Assembly: GCF_902706095.1 (NCBI RefSeq)
Contig: NZ_CACSJP010000011.1
Location: 1-64,000, forward strand
Reading direction: 5' to 3'
Origin: Rhizobium sp. 18065
Lineage (GTDB): Bacteria > Pseudomonadota > Alphaproteobacteria > Rhizobiales > Rhizobiaceae
Length of the DNA: 64,000 nucleotides
This document shows, in pieces, positions 1 to 8,265 of this stretch. Made by a program: the position numbers and the translations under genes. The notes under the pieces were generated by a model. The model saw only the letters and a program-made list of their open reading frames with translations. It was not told where the DNA came from and did not search any database. Every line of letters starts with the position of its first letter. Positions within the stretch are counted from its first letter, which is position 1.

Positions 1-853
1 CCTCCCTCCCGATCCTGAAATCGTCGGGCTTTATATTACCGCCTGCGCATCAGGGGCCGCCGAACGCGGCATGAAACCCAACTCAGTTTCCACGATCGAG
101 CGACGATTGTCTGCGATCAGCTGGAACTGCACTCAACGCGGGATGGCGCTCGACCGCAAGAATCGCGCCATTGCCACGGTTCTGGCCGGCATCCGCAATT
201 CGCATGCCCGGCCCCCACTGCAGAAGGAGGCAGTCCTCGCCGATGACATCATCGCCATGCTGGAAACGCTTGATCGCGGCACCCTGCGCGGCATGCGTGA
301 TCGTGCCATGCTGCTCGTAGGCTTTGCCGGTGGTCTGCGGCGCTCCGAGATCGTCGGTCTCGATCTGAAGGCAGACCAGACCGAAGACAGCCGCGGGTGG
401 ATCGAGATCCTCGACAAGGGCATGCTTGTCACTCTGCGCGGCAAAACCGGTTGGAGAGAGGTCGAGGTGGGACGCGGCTCGTCAGACGCCACTTGCCCGG
501 TTGCCGCGGTCGAAACCTGGGTCAAGTTCGCCAGGATCGCGCACGGTCCCCTCTTCCGCCGCGTGACGGGTCAGGGCAAATCTATCGTCGCGGAGCGTCT
601 GAACGACAAGGAGGTGGCCCGGCTTGTGAAACGAGCTGCAATGGCTGCAGGGGTTCGCGAGGATCTTAGTGAGATCGAGCGTGCCTTCAGGTTCTCCGGT
701 CATTCCCTTCGCGCTGGCCTTGCCTCCTCTGCCGAAGTCGACGAACGTCACGTCCAGAAACAGCTTGGCCATGCTTCCTCGGAGATGACCCGCAGATATC
801 AGCGACGACGGGATCGCTTTCGGATCAATCTGACAAAGGCTTCAGGGCTTTAG
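1..853 (+). CDS. Tyrosine-type site-specific recombinase/integrase, 5' end outside window
   Basis: Phage-type integrase that would cut and rejoin DNA through a catalytic tyrosine. The reading frame is open to the left edge (from base 2), so the N-terminal SAM-like core-binding domain is only partly visible and the first ATG at 71 is probably internal. The catalytic domain shows Arg I in GLRRSEIVGL, the HxLR box as GHSLRAG, the LGH histidine, and the nucleophile region TRRYQRR near the end. It stands alone, followed by about 350 bases without a gene. Family assignment is firm; whether it mobilises anything here cannot be seen. Confidence 0.85.
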   Translation, partial: LPPDPEIVGLYITACASGAAERGMKPNSVSTIERRLSAISWNCTQRGMALDRKNRAIATVLAGIRNSHARPPLQKEAVLADDIIAMLETLDRGTLRGMRDRAMLLVGFAGGLRRSEIVGLDLKADQTEDSRGWIEILDKGMLVTLRGKTGWREVEVGRGSSDATCPVAAVETWVKFARIAHGPLFRRVTGQGKSIVAERLNDKEVARLVKRAAMAAGVREDLSEIERAFRFSGHSLRAGLASSAEVDERHVQKQLGHASSEMTRRYQRRRDRFRINLTKASGL

Positions 854-1210
854 CTAGATCTCCCGTTTCAAATCAGTCATCCCCCTCGCCGCGCATGCCA
901 TTCCGCAGACCCAGACCCAGCGTGGCAAAAGCGCCAAGCCGTTACGATCACCGTGCTGGCAAGGGTCTTGGTGCATGAGCCACCAAGAATATCCGAGATC
1001 GACACGACCGGCGCGATCTTGGCGGTTGTCTTAGAAGGTCCGGGGGCCATCGCCGCCACGAGATCTTGCGATCAGCGCGAAGTTTTCTAGCCTCAAGCAA
1101 ATCATCGAATGACGCGGCAAGGCATCGAAAGCTAGGAGGATATTCCACTTTCACGCTCCTCTCAGACATTTCCTGCGGACTGGGCGAATTTGAACACTAC
1201 TGCGCACGGA
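854..1210. other. Intergenic stretch with no gene seen
   Basis: Between the integrase and the minus-strand CZB gene. Short open frames occur on both strands but none has a convincing ribosome binding site or a recognisable protein sequence. I see no strong terminator or repeat. Confidence 0.4.
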
Positions 1211-1600
1211 TTAGGCCGCGCGCGTTGAGGAGAGCAATTCGCTTTTCCATTTGGTCAAGGCTCGAACGACCTTTTCGGACTTTTCCTTGAACTCCCCATC
1301 GAGCAGAGCCTGCGCATCCCTGCCATTGCCCTTCAGCGCCATTTCAAGCACGCGAGCTGCGCATTCATGGAATTCCGCATGAACCCTTTTGTTGACCTTG
1401 TAAGGCATGCCCAGCTTGGTCTGCGGATCGATCTTTGATCCGTGCAGCCATTTCCCGAGGGCGCATTGATCGTCGCAGCGGACAACGCTCGGCTTGAAAT
1501 CGCTGGAACTGGTCGTGATCGCCGTTTTCAGCTTCATTTTCCATGTGCCATGGGCGCCGATGCCAGCGGTGATTTCTTCGACATAATAGGACGAATTCAT
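1211..1600 (-). CDS. Stand-alone CZB (chemoreceptor zinc-binding) domain protein
   Basis: A 129-residue soluble protein made up almost wholly of a CZB domain, the four-helix zinc-binding module usually found at the C-terminus of chemoreceptors and on diguanylate cyclases. Likely zinc ligands are His17 (HGTWK), Cys46 (CALGKWLHG), His74 and His78 (HAEFHE). No transmembrane or MCP signalling segment is present, so it may act as a free zinc or redox sensor. A chemoreceptor is encoded on this plasmid at 31.7 kb, but the two are not adjacent and no link is shown. Confidence 0.75.
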   Translation of the reverse strand: MNSSYYVEEITAGIGAHGTWKMKLKTAITTSSSDFKPSVVRCDDQCALGKWLHGSKIDPQTKLGMPYKVNKRVHAEFHECAARVLEMALKGNGRDAQALLDGEFKEKSEKVVRALTKWKSELLSSTRAA

Positions 1601-1834
1601 TTACACGATTCTCTGATCTTGTTGAGGAACCGCTCGGAAAGGAGGGGCAGTGTGAAATATACGCCACAGCGGTTAAAAATATTTCGCGTGGTTGCGTAGA
1701 ATTTTCAATTTAACATCGGTGGATCGAGCCTAAACCGCGCAGATTCTGGTGTTCTTTATTGCCTCCTCGTCGTTCTCGGTATCCGCATACCGTGGCCAAC
1801 TGCCGGGAAAATGAGGGGCATCTGAGAACCTGAA

Positions 1835-2205
1835 AGGTCATTGGCCGGCAAGCAGGCGAAGCCGCAATGGCTGACCATGGCCGAGGCGGAAGTCCATTGC
1901 AAAGCCGAGGATGGACCCCGACATCATCTGGCCTGTGCCGGCAACGTGCCGACGCTCTAAACGCTTGCCGCCGTCAATCATCTGCGCCAGATCCTGCCAC
2001 ATCTGCGCATTCGGTTAGTCAATGTCGTCAACCTGCTTCAGCTGCAATCCCCGCAACAGCATCCGCACGGTATTTCCGACGAATTCTTCGACACATCTTC
2101 TCCCGCGATCGGCCGGTGATCTTCGCCTATCACGGCTATCCCTATCTGATCCACCGGCTGGTTTATAAGCGCGCCAACCACCCGAACTTCAATGTTCGAC
2201 AAGGC
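1835..2205 (+). pseudogene. Decayed fragment of a phosphoketolase (XFP family)
   Basis: Conceptual translation in shifting frames gives pieces matching my memory of the C-terminal half of phosphoketolase: KPQWLTMAEAEVHC, CAGNVPTL followed by an in-frame TAA and TLAAVNHLRQILPHLRIR, then QQHPHGISDEFFD, and after a one-base frameshift RPVIFAYHGYPYLIHRL. Both ends of the gene are missing, a stretch between the first two pieces appears deleted, and there are at least one stop and one frameshift. It is a relic of chromosomal-type metabolism left between a CZB gene and the relaxase operon. No function remains. Confidence 0.7.
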
Positions 2206-2321
2206 GCCGCTGTTCGTCGCCCAGTAGGCAGTCACCCGCCCGGGAGAACGCGGAACGATCATCATATATGGTGGCGAGCAAGGCCTATGGCGGCTCGGTC
2301 ATCGCCCATGGCCCCGCCCGC

Positions 2322-4868
2322 CTACCGGTCCATACCGTCGCGGTCACTGCCGTGTTGCCGATCCTGCTCGGCGCGTTTCAACGCCTGCTGGCGCAGATCC
2401 TCCTGCACGCCCTTGGCTGCCACCGCTTGGTCTCTCGATGCCCGTGATGCTCTTCCTTGCGCAATCGCCTGCTGCTGCGCGGTAATTGCCGGATCGACAT
2501 TGGCGAGCCGCGGATGGTGGTTTTCGCGCGTGCCACCCGTGGCCGAAGCGGCCGTCGACGAACCCGCAGAAGGCGATCCTGCTGAACGCATCTGATCTAG
2601 CTCTATCTGCTGGCGCTGCTCGGAAAAAAGTGCAGCGATTTCGCGACGCATTTCTTCAACCGCCTGACGCTCCGACGAACTGTCAACGATGGTTTCGAGC
2701 CTATCCATTGACTTGTTGGCGCGGGCGACACGCTCGTCGAACTGCTCGAGGGAAAGTGCCATTTTCTGCTCCTTCTGCTTCTTGAGTGAATTGATCAGGC
2801 CGGCAAACTCACCGACAGCCTCTCGTCCGCTTTTTTCCGGGACGGCTGTTTCGTTGAAACGAGCCTTCAGCCAAGGCGTAGGCTTGCCGTCTGGAGCGGA
2901 CCCGGCCGCCTCGATCGTGACGGATGCTTGGAGGCCTTGAGCAGCGAGAAGTTGGCCCAACTCGCGGCTCACGCGCCGGGACTCGCCACCGGGGCCGAAC
3001 TTATAGTCCTGCTTCGAAAGCTCCCGCTCGATGTTGCTGATCCCTGCCCCGGTCGGAACCAGAACCCTCGCGATGCGTCCATCGCTCGAAACCGCATCCG
3101 GCGATACCGCCAACGCTGACGCGATTGTCCCCGCCTGCATGATCTCACGGGCGGAGGTCGTTTCGATCTGGACAATGAGAAAGCCTTTGGGATCGGCGGC
3201 ATTCAGCGTACTCGAAGCGAGTGTCGCAAAGCGTTGCGCCGCCTGGATGACGCCTGGTGCAGCTTGAGCTGATTGCAGGACTGATGCCGTTGCCTTCCAT
3301 TTTGGCGCAAGCGCCAAGGCGCTGTTGCTCAAGGCCGCATTATCCATTCGGCCTTCCCGTTTCAGCTCCACACGTTGAATAACCGTGGCGCTCTTTAGAT
3401 AGCGCGGATCAGAACGTCCTCGCGCATAGGCACCGGCCTGCGCCTGGCTGAACGGGCGCGTCGCCGCCAGATCCGACCTCAGCGTAGCGACCATCGGAAT
3501 TCCATGCTGACGAGCTTTTTCCGCGAACGCCTCTCGCCATTGGTACAGTTCGGGCTTGGTCAGCCGCAAGGCTTTTCCTATGTCATCCCTTGCCGAGATC
3601 ATCGCATGGACATGCACGTGCCCCGTCTCCGGATGATGAGCCGTGATCCAGCGATGACCGGCTACCTGTTCTGCGAGGAAGTCCCGAACTGTTCGGTTGA
3701 AAGCGTCCGCGTCCGTCCCGCTTCGCGCTGAAAACACCACATGAAACGCATTCCTGGGTTGGACAGTCCGGATTTGCGAACGCCAGGTGTCCCACGTTGT
3801 CGTCGCCATTGATCGAGCCTTTCCCTCTGCATCAATCCGCTGGCCGCCGGACGTCGTAAATGCCGTATGCTGACGAATGAATTTCTCGAGAAAATATTTT
3901 CCGGACTTGTCTGAAATCGCCGCGCCTTCGATGCGCACCACGGTTTCGATCCCAGCGTCTTTCATAACCTTGGCGAACGTGCGTTCCGCGGCGCCCGCCC
4001 TCCCGTCGCCGTTTGCACGCATCTTCAGTGCTGCCGCCAGTTTCCTGGCATTGATGTCCCTGACCCCGTAGATGGCGACGGAATCATCATACCTCGTGTA
4101 GACGAATGGCTTCGACCCGAACGCCATGTTGAGGGCGTTATGCAGGGCTGCATCCGAAACGTTTTCAGTGAGGGTGAGCGAGATCGTGACGATGGCATCG
4201 ACCGCATATTCCTCACGGAATTCAGCGACCCACTTTGCCAGCAATTCCCGGCGATCCTCGGCGTTGCCCACCAGTCGACCCTCCTGATCGTAGACCGGAA
4301 TATTGGTTTTTTCACCCTTGCCGTCCGCGCCTTTGACCTCGCGTGTGCCGAGATACGATATGAGGCTTGCCGCCGATGCCCGACTGGAAACCGTCGATGT
4401 GATTTTGATGACAACTGGCTGTGCGCCGGACGCGACCGCCGCCCGCGTCACATCTTCGGAGGTCGCACCACGGCTTAGGGCCACCGATAAAGAGGCACTT
4501 TCTCTCGCTTTGGTCCATTTGCCTCCACCACCACCCCCGCCGCCGCGACGCGGCTCTTCGTCGAGTGCAGGCTGTACGCCGAGGGTCAGGAGGTTCGAAA
4601 TATGCGCCGGATCGATATTGCGCGGCGCCTGAAGAACACTGTCGATCGTCAAGCTGTGACGATCAACCTCCAACGACCTGCGCGCCGGCTTTTCGGAGGA
4701 TGACCTGGAGTTTGACCCTGCATGTCCAACAGGTGGCGCGGTATGCGGATCGCGTTGCGCTCTGCGGCGACGACGTTCTTGCTCCTCGTCGTCACCGACA
4801 CGTTGGGCCGCATCTGCCCCCACAAGACCTTTGGTTTGAGCGGCCAACGAACCCCAATCAAATGCCAC
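2322..4868 (-). CDS. Conjugative relaxase (relaxase/mobilization nuclease)
   Basis: Nicks oriT and carries the transferred strand into the recipient through the type IV secretion channel. The protein is about 848 residues. A motif I-like segment, ASLISYLGTRE, lies near residue 160 and offers the candidate catalytic tyrosine; the metal-binding histidine motif is HVHVHAMI, as in MOBP/VirD2-type relaxases. The C-terminal third is hydrophilic, rich in Gln, Ala and Arg, and probably contains the translocation signal. I place the start at a GTG at 4868: AAGGAG lies 6 to 7 bases upstream and the start overlaps the end of mobC. Longer frames reach 4988 but cover mobC. It forms an operon with mobC under the operator at 5349. 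Confidence 0.85.
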   Translation of the reverse strand: MAFDWGSLAAQTKGLVGADAAQRVGDDEEQERRRRRAQRDPHTAPPVGHAGSNSRSSSEKPARRSLEVDRHSLTIDSVLQAPRNIDPAHISNLLTLGVQPALDEEPRRGGGGGGGGKWTKARESASLSVALSRGATSEDVTRAAVASGAQPVVIKITSTVSSRASAASLISYLGTREVKGADGKGEKTNIPVYDQEGRLVGNAEDRRELLAKWVAEFREEYAVDAIVTISLTLTENVSDAALHNALNMAFGSKPFVYTRYDDSVAIYGVRDINARKLAAALKMRANGDGRAGAAERTFAKVMKDAGIETVVRIEGAAISDKSGKYFLEKFIRQHTAFTTSGGQRIDAEGKARSMATTTWDTWRSQIRTVQPRNAFHVVFSARSGTDADAFNRTVRDFLAEQVAGHRWITAHHPETGHVHVHAMISARDDIGKALRLTKPELYQWREAFAEKARQHGIPMVATLRSDLAATRPFSQAQAGAYARGRSDPRYLKSATVIQRVELKREGRMDNAALSNSALALAPKWKATASVLQSAQAAPGVIQAAQRFATLASSTLNAADPKGFLIVQIETTSAREIMQAGTIASALAVSPDAVSSDGRIARVLVPTGAGISNIERELSKQDYKFGPGGESRRVSRELGQLLAAQGLQASVTIEAAGSAPDGKPTPWLKARFNETAVPEKSGREAVGEFAGLINSLKKQKEQKMALSLEQFDERVARANKSMDRLETIVDSSSERQAVEEMRREIAALFSEQRQQIELDQMRSAGSPSAGSSTAASATGGTRENHHPRLANVDPAITAQQQAIAQGRASRASRDQAVAAKGVQEDLRQQALKRAEQDRQHGSDRDGMDR

Positions 4869-5226
4869 CGCCAGCTCCTTTGCCCGAACCACCGATTTTG
4901 AGCAGCCGGTCGATATCAATGCGCAGATTGTACAGACCCGCGAGAAGATTGTGCAGCGACGCGGCGAGCTGCGGTTCATACTCAACACGGCCTTCGTTCA
5001 TCGCGCGGACCGCTTGGTTGAGATTGACGCCGATCCTTCGCAGTGCCTCTGAATTGGCATTGAGCGCGACGGATACGGACGGTCCGACAGGCAGAGGCAG
5101 ACCGGCGCGATCCCTCAAAAGACGCCGAACGACGTCGCTTTGGGATTGGTCATCGCTGCAGAGCGCAAGCAACGCGCCCTTTTCCTCTTCCGATAGCCTT
5201 ACCCTGACAATCTCGCTTCGAGACAT
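4858..5226 (-). CDS. mobC: MobC-like relaxosome accessory protein
   Basis: A small basic DNA-binding protein of 122 residues that helps the relaxase open oriT. The N-terminal part (RSEIVRVRLSEEEKGALLAL) looks like a ribbon-helix-helix, followed by the MobC-typical segment LRRIGVNLNQAVRAMNEG and a LHNLLAGLYNLRIDIDRLL helix. I chose the start at 5226 because AGGGGAC lies 7 bases upstream and MSRSEIVRVRLSE is a normal family N-terminus; the frame is open to 5451. The gene overlaps the relaxase start by 11 bases, which implies translational coupling. Confidence 0.8.
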   Translation of the reverse strand: MSRSEIVRVRLSEEEKGALLALCSDDQSQSDVVRRLLRDRAGLPLPVGPSVSVALNANSEALRRIGVNLNQAVRAMNEGRVEYEPQLAASLHNLLAGLYNLRIDIDRLLKIGGSGKGAGGGI

Positions 5227-5348
5227 GAAATAGTCCCCTGGTCGCGCCACGTGCGCCTCAGAGTGCCGGAGGCGCGAACCGAGCCCTTGGCTGGCAGCCG
5301 GGCGGCGTCGAGTTTGTACCACAAACTTGACTATCCTGCCAACAATTA

Positions 5349-5366
5349 AATTTGTTATATCTAATT
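5349..5366. promoter_or_regulatory. Transfer-regulon operator, copy 1 (upstream of mobC)
   Basis: The site AATTTGTTATATCTAATT matches the palindrome AATTAGTTATAACTAATT at 16 of 18 positions. It lies about 120 bases upstream of mobC, where its promoter is expected. Six other copies occur in the window, all next to transfer genes. Confidence 0.65.
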
Positions 5367-5429
5367 CTTTCTTACAGACACTCACGGACTTTACGAGGTG
5401 TTCTGTACCGCTCCGGGCGATCAACCAAC

Positions 5430-5565
5430 TCATACCCACGTAATTGCCCACGTAAGCACGGGCAATTAACAGCCCTAAACCAATGCAAACGAGCGCTTTT
5501 TCGCAATTAATTATGGGTAACAGACAATCGGCAATTGTCGGTGGGCAATTGCCGATTGTCTTTTG
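5430..5565. other. Candidate origin of transfer (oriT) with nested repeats
   Basis: It lies between the divergent mobC-relaxase and parA-virC2-like operons, a usual place for oriT. It contains a 9-bp direct repeat CCCACGTAA (5435 and 5447), a 9-bp inverted repeat TAATTGCCC (5441-5449) / GGGCAATTA (5460-5468), and a perfect 16-bp inverted repeat at 5522-5537 and 5546-5561 with an 8-bp spacer. The word GCAATT or AATTGC recurs through the region. No nic site could be recognised, so the role is inferred from position and repeat structure. Confidence 0.5.
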
Positions 5566-5609
5566 CTAGCAGGCAACGGGAAATTACCAGTTGATTGCTC
5601 ACCGCTTGA

Positions 5610-5627
5610 TGTTAGTTATATAGAATT
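5610..5627. promoter_or_regulatory. Transfer-regulon operator, copy 2 (upstream of parA/virC1-like gene)
   Basis: The left half (TTAGTTATA) is perfect and the right half is degenerate, giving 13 of 18 matches to AATTAGTTATAACTAATT. It ends 23 bases before the start codon at 5651, so a bound repressor would cover the promoter or transcript start. It is the weakest of the seven sites. Confidence 0.5.
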
Positions 5628-5650
5628 TCTGGCGACGACGGAGGCTAAGC

Positions 5651-6334
5651 ATGATCGTCACTATCGCCAATCCGAAAGGCGGGACAGGAAAGACAACCTT
5701 GGTCAGAGCTCTGTCCGGAACCGCGGCCTACGCCGGCAATCCGGTTTACCTGATCGATGCTGATAGCCGGGCCAATACGATGAGGTGGGTCGATATTTCA
5801 AAACAGATGAATGTCTGGCCTGAGCGCCTTGATGCCAGCAGTTGCGTGGACGCCGACAAGATCTATGACCTTGCCTTGAGCCAGCAAAAAGCAGGCAAGA
5901 TCGTTTTCATCGACATTGAGGGGACGACAAGCGAAAATCTTTTCGCCGGTCTCTATGCTGCGGACATTGTGATTATCCCGATGCAGACTACCCAGGATGA
6001 CGTCGTCGCTGGTCTGCAGCTGGCTCTCAATCACCTGCCCGTAATCGAGGAGGAACAAGGACGAAAGGTTCCAGCCCTTATTGTCATCAACCAGCATGAC
6101 TTCGTTTCAGGACGCGCAAAGGTACACGAGCCTTTGCGCGAAGTCCTCCGAGAAAGTGGCGTCCGTTTGGCCAGTCAACCCATCGCGCGGCGTTCGTCCT
6201 ATCAGTCGATCGGAGCTGCCGGCACTCTTCAGTCGATTTCAAAAAGGGATGACAAGGCGATCGATGAGATGGAGACTTTGCTGGCTGAGATCATCGCAAT
6301 CCACACTGCGAACTCGAAGGGTCAACACGCATGA
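5651..6334 (+). CDS. ParA/MinD-family ATPase, VirC1-like
   Basis: A 227-residue Walker-type ATPase. The deviant Walker A KGGTGKTT is at residues 9-16, followed by the A' region YLIDADSRANTMRW and the Walker B-like IVFIDIEGTT. Its size and position opposite the relaxase operon resemble VirC1 of Ti plasmids, which helps assemble the relaxosome and bring it to the secretion channel. It is not the replication partition ATPase, since repA at 9.3-10.5 kb fills that role. The next gene overlaps it by 4 bases (ATGA), so the two are cotranslated. GAGG lies a few bases upstream of the start. Confidence 0.8.
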   Translation: MIVTIANPKGGTGKTTLVRALSGTAAYAGNPVYLIDADSRANTMRWVDISKQMNVWPERLDASSCVDADKIYDLALSQQKAGKIVFIDIEGTTSENLFAGLYAADIVIIPMQTTQDDVVAGLQLALNHLPVIEEEQGRKVPALIVINQHDFVSGRAKVHEPLREVLRESGVRLASQPIARRSSYQSIGAAGTLQSISKRDDKAIDEMETLLAEIIAIHTANSKGQHA

Positions 6335-6702
6335 GCCAGTCTGAGAGGAAAAACCTCGTCCTCGGTCTGATTTCAACGAAACGTCAGACTGTTCGTCCGA
6401 CGCCGGCAAAGCCCGGTCCACAATCGACCTCCGATCCTGACGATGAAGCAGCGCCAGAAAAAACGGTATCTTCGGCGAAACTCCGGTCAATGATGATAAA
6501 AGCTGAAAGTCAGGATCCGATTGCAGGCAGACGCTACAGAGACAAGTCAAAGGTGACGACCGGTATCTACATACGCCAGGAGGTCCACCGGAAACTGAAG
6601 CTTCTCGCCGCCATCGAGCGCAAAAAGTTCAACAGCTACATTGAAGACGCGATCGACGAATATCTGGAAAAGATCGCCGATCGAATTCCGGACATATCGT
6701 GA
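6331..6702 (+). CDS. Ribbon-helix-helix protein, VirC2-like
   Basis: A 123-residue protein with a disordered, Pro- and Lys-rich N-terminal half and a C-terminal ribbon-helix-helix: strand VTTGIYIRQEV, then helices HRKLKLLAAIERKKF and NSYIEDAIDEYLEKI. It overlaps the VirC1-like gene by ATGA. In Ti plasmids VirC2 has the same kind of DNA-binding fold and works with VirC1 beside the relaxase, so this pair probably binds near oriT. The VirC2 assignment rests on fold and context rather than on clear sequence similarity. Confidence 0.65.
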   Translation: MSQSERKNLVLGLISTKRQTVRPTPAKPGPQSTSDPDDEAAPEKTVSSAKLRSMMIKAESQDPIAGRRYRDKSKVTTGIYIRQEVHRKLKLLAAIERKKFNSYIEDAIDEYLEKIADRIPDIS

Positions 6703-6907
6703 CAATCGCGACATCGCCAGTTTTCCACTTGGCTCCGGCAAACCCTACGGCGCTATGGGGAGCGCGGGTTGCCTTCGCCAGCTCCGCTCGCCCATAGAGG
6801 CTCGCTTCGGTCGCTAAGCGCCGTCCAACGGCGCGCGGCTGGAAAACCAGATTTCGATGATCATGCAGCCTCAACAACCGAATGAGGATCCGAGCTGTAC
6901 CCTCTCA
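6703..6907. other. Structured intergenic region between convergent genes
   Basis: It lies between the end of the VirC2-like gene and the end of repC. A large imperfect hairpin can be drawn around CTATGGGGAGCG (about 6753) and CGCTCGCCCATAG (about 6787). It may end transcription from either side; no gene is seen. Confidence 0.35.
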
Positions 6908-8116
6908 TCAAGCCCTCCGGGCCGTTTGTAACTCCGCGTTACGCAACAAGGCCATCAACATAGGCCCAAGGGAAAATTCCCCACGGGCGGTTTTCCGCGT
7001 AAGATCTCTCAGATAGCCTCCAGGGGAATTGATATGGGGAGCCCTTTCCAGCAAGCAGGCCATGGCCACTGCCGCGTTCTCTGGTCCCATGACTTCGCAA
7101 GCCTCCTCGTAAGCCGAGGGGCTAACGGCCAGCATCGAGCGAACCACAACAGCCGCTGACATAAGGTCGCGCCATCGCGAAATTGTTCCGTCACGGCCAT
7201 AATCGATGATTTGCGGACACGCCCTCAGCACCAATTCAAGCGGGAAAGTTTTTAACGGTTGCGGCTGGCGTATAGGCTCCGACTTTTCGTCCTGCTCTTT
7301 TTCTGAGGCAGGTTCAAGTTCATTGATAGATTCGGTGTTTGAATTCTGTATGTGGTCGCCACATAGGTCGGCATTGCCGTCCATTTTTTCAGAATTGAAC
7401 TGCTTTTCCAACATGTTGACCACTTCATCGCGCAATACAGCCATGTCGGACGCAATATTTTCGATTTCTTCGCGACCTGCATGGCGTTTGATCGTTGCGA
7501 CCAAGGCGACATAGCGTGCCTCGATGCTTTCCCAATTGCCGGCAGCACCTTCTTCGATTGCTGCCGAGAGAAGCTTCCGGACATCGCGGCGGCAAAGCGT
7601 CAAGCTCTCCTTTGCCCGCTTGAACCGTTGGTTCTCCGCTGCGACCTGCTGGGCATGATGCGCTATCTCGCCTGCGCGAGCGAGCAGCGGAGCGAGATCG
7701 AAGCCAAAAGCGTCCTGGATCACCCCTGCCCTGTCCCTGTGAGCATATCGCTTTCCATTCGGGCTGTCGCGACGGACAATAAGTCCAGCTTCAATCAAAG
7801 CCGTCAGGCTTCTTCGTAGCGTCGTTCCTGCGATCCCGTGCGCTCGCAGGGAGAGCTGTGCATTTGACGGGAAGACTATCAGATCGCGGTCTCCTGCCAG
7901 TTCGCTCTCGGGAAAAAAGCTCAATAATGCGTTGAGAACCGCCAAGGCGCGGTCATGCAGTTTGAAAATCGTTTTGGCCTCGCACGTATCGCGAAACACG
8001 CTCCATTTATTAACGCATGCTGTCTTTTCAACTTGAGCGGCATCGAGCTGGCCCTTTACCAGGGCGAGCGTCATCCCTCGCCGCCCGAAGGGCGTCGTTA
8101 CATTTCCACTTTGCAT
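6908..8116 (-). CDS. repC: Plasmid replication initiator RepC
   Basis: Initiator protein of repABC plasmids, 402 residues, close to the usual length. The N-terminus MQSGNVTTPFGRRGMTLALV is the standard RepC opening and fixes the start at 8116. A winged-helix segment follows around residues 70-130 (SLRAHGIAGTTLRRSLTALIEAG), and the conserved C-terminal part contains SPGGYLRDLTRKTARGEFSLG. In this family the replication origin lies inside repC; the AT-rich stretch around 7280-7420, coding for a variable acidic linker, is the best candidate here. Expression is expected to be limited by the antisense RNA in the repB-repC gap. Confidence 0.95.
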   Translation of the reverse strand: MQSGNVTTPFGRRGMTLALVKGQLDAAQVEKTACVNKWSVFRDTCEAKTIFKLHDRALAVLNALLSFFPESELAGDRDLIVFPSNAQLSLRAHGIAGTTLRRSLTALIEAGLIVRRDSPNGKRYAHRDRAGVIQDAFGFDLAPLLARAGEIAHHAQQVAAENQRFKRAKESLTLCRRDVRKLLSAAIEEGAAGNWESIEARYVALVATIKRHAGREEIENIASDMAVLRDEVVNMLEKQFNSEKMDGNADLCGDHIQNSNTESINELEPASEKEQDEKSEPIRQPQPLKTFPLELVLRACPQIIDYGRDGTISRWRDLMSAAVVVRSMLAVSPSAYEEACEVMGPENAAVAMACLLERAPHINSPGGYLRDLTRKTARGEFSLGPMLMALLRNAELQTARRA

Positions 8117-8210
8117 TTGCCTTCACCCTTCTTCAGGTAAAAGAAATCCGCCCACCAAAAAGGTGCCAAAGACTCTTGACTAGGATTCGTGGAAATGCGA
8201 TTCTTGATCT

Positions 8211-8263
8211 TGCTAGAAATCAGGAGAAGGCTTCCACGACTTGTTCGCTTGGGGGCCTTTTTC
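8211..8263 (+). ncRNA. Counter-transcribed antisense RNA of the repABC operon
   Basis: The repB-repC gap on the strand opposite repC carries a -35-like TTGACT at 8176-8181, a 17-base spacer and a weak -10-like GATTCT. A terminator stem AAGGC (8227-8231) / GCCTT (8255-8259) with a T-rich tail to about 8263 follows. This matches the arrangement of the ctRNA that controls RepC synthesis and incompatibility in repABC plasmids. The 5' end is estimated from the promoter. Confidence 0.65.
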
Positions 8264-8265
8264 TT

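Noticed and set aside
1867..2595. Plus-strand frame of 242 codons
   Set aside because: Its sequence mixes frames of the phosphoketolase relic and the antisense of the relaxase end; the relic explains the coding-like pieces better.
5522..5561. Reading the 16-bp inverted repeat as a simple transcription terminator
   Set aside because: There is no T-run adequate for termination, it lies between divergent genes, and related repeats surround it, so an oriT or relaxosome site is more plausible.
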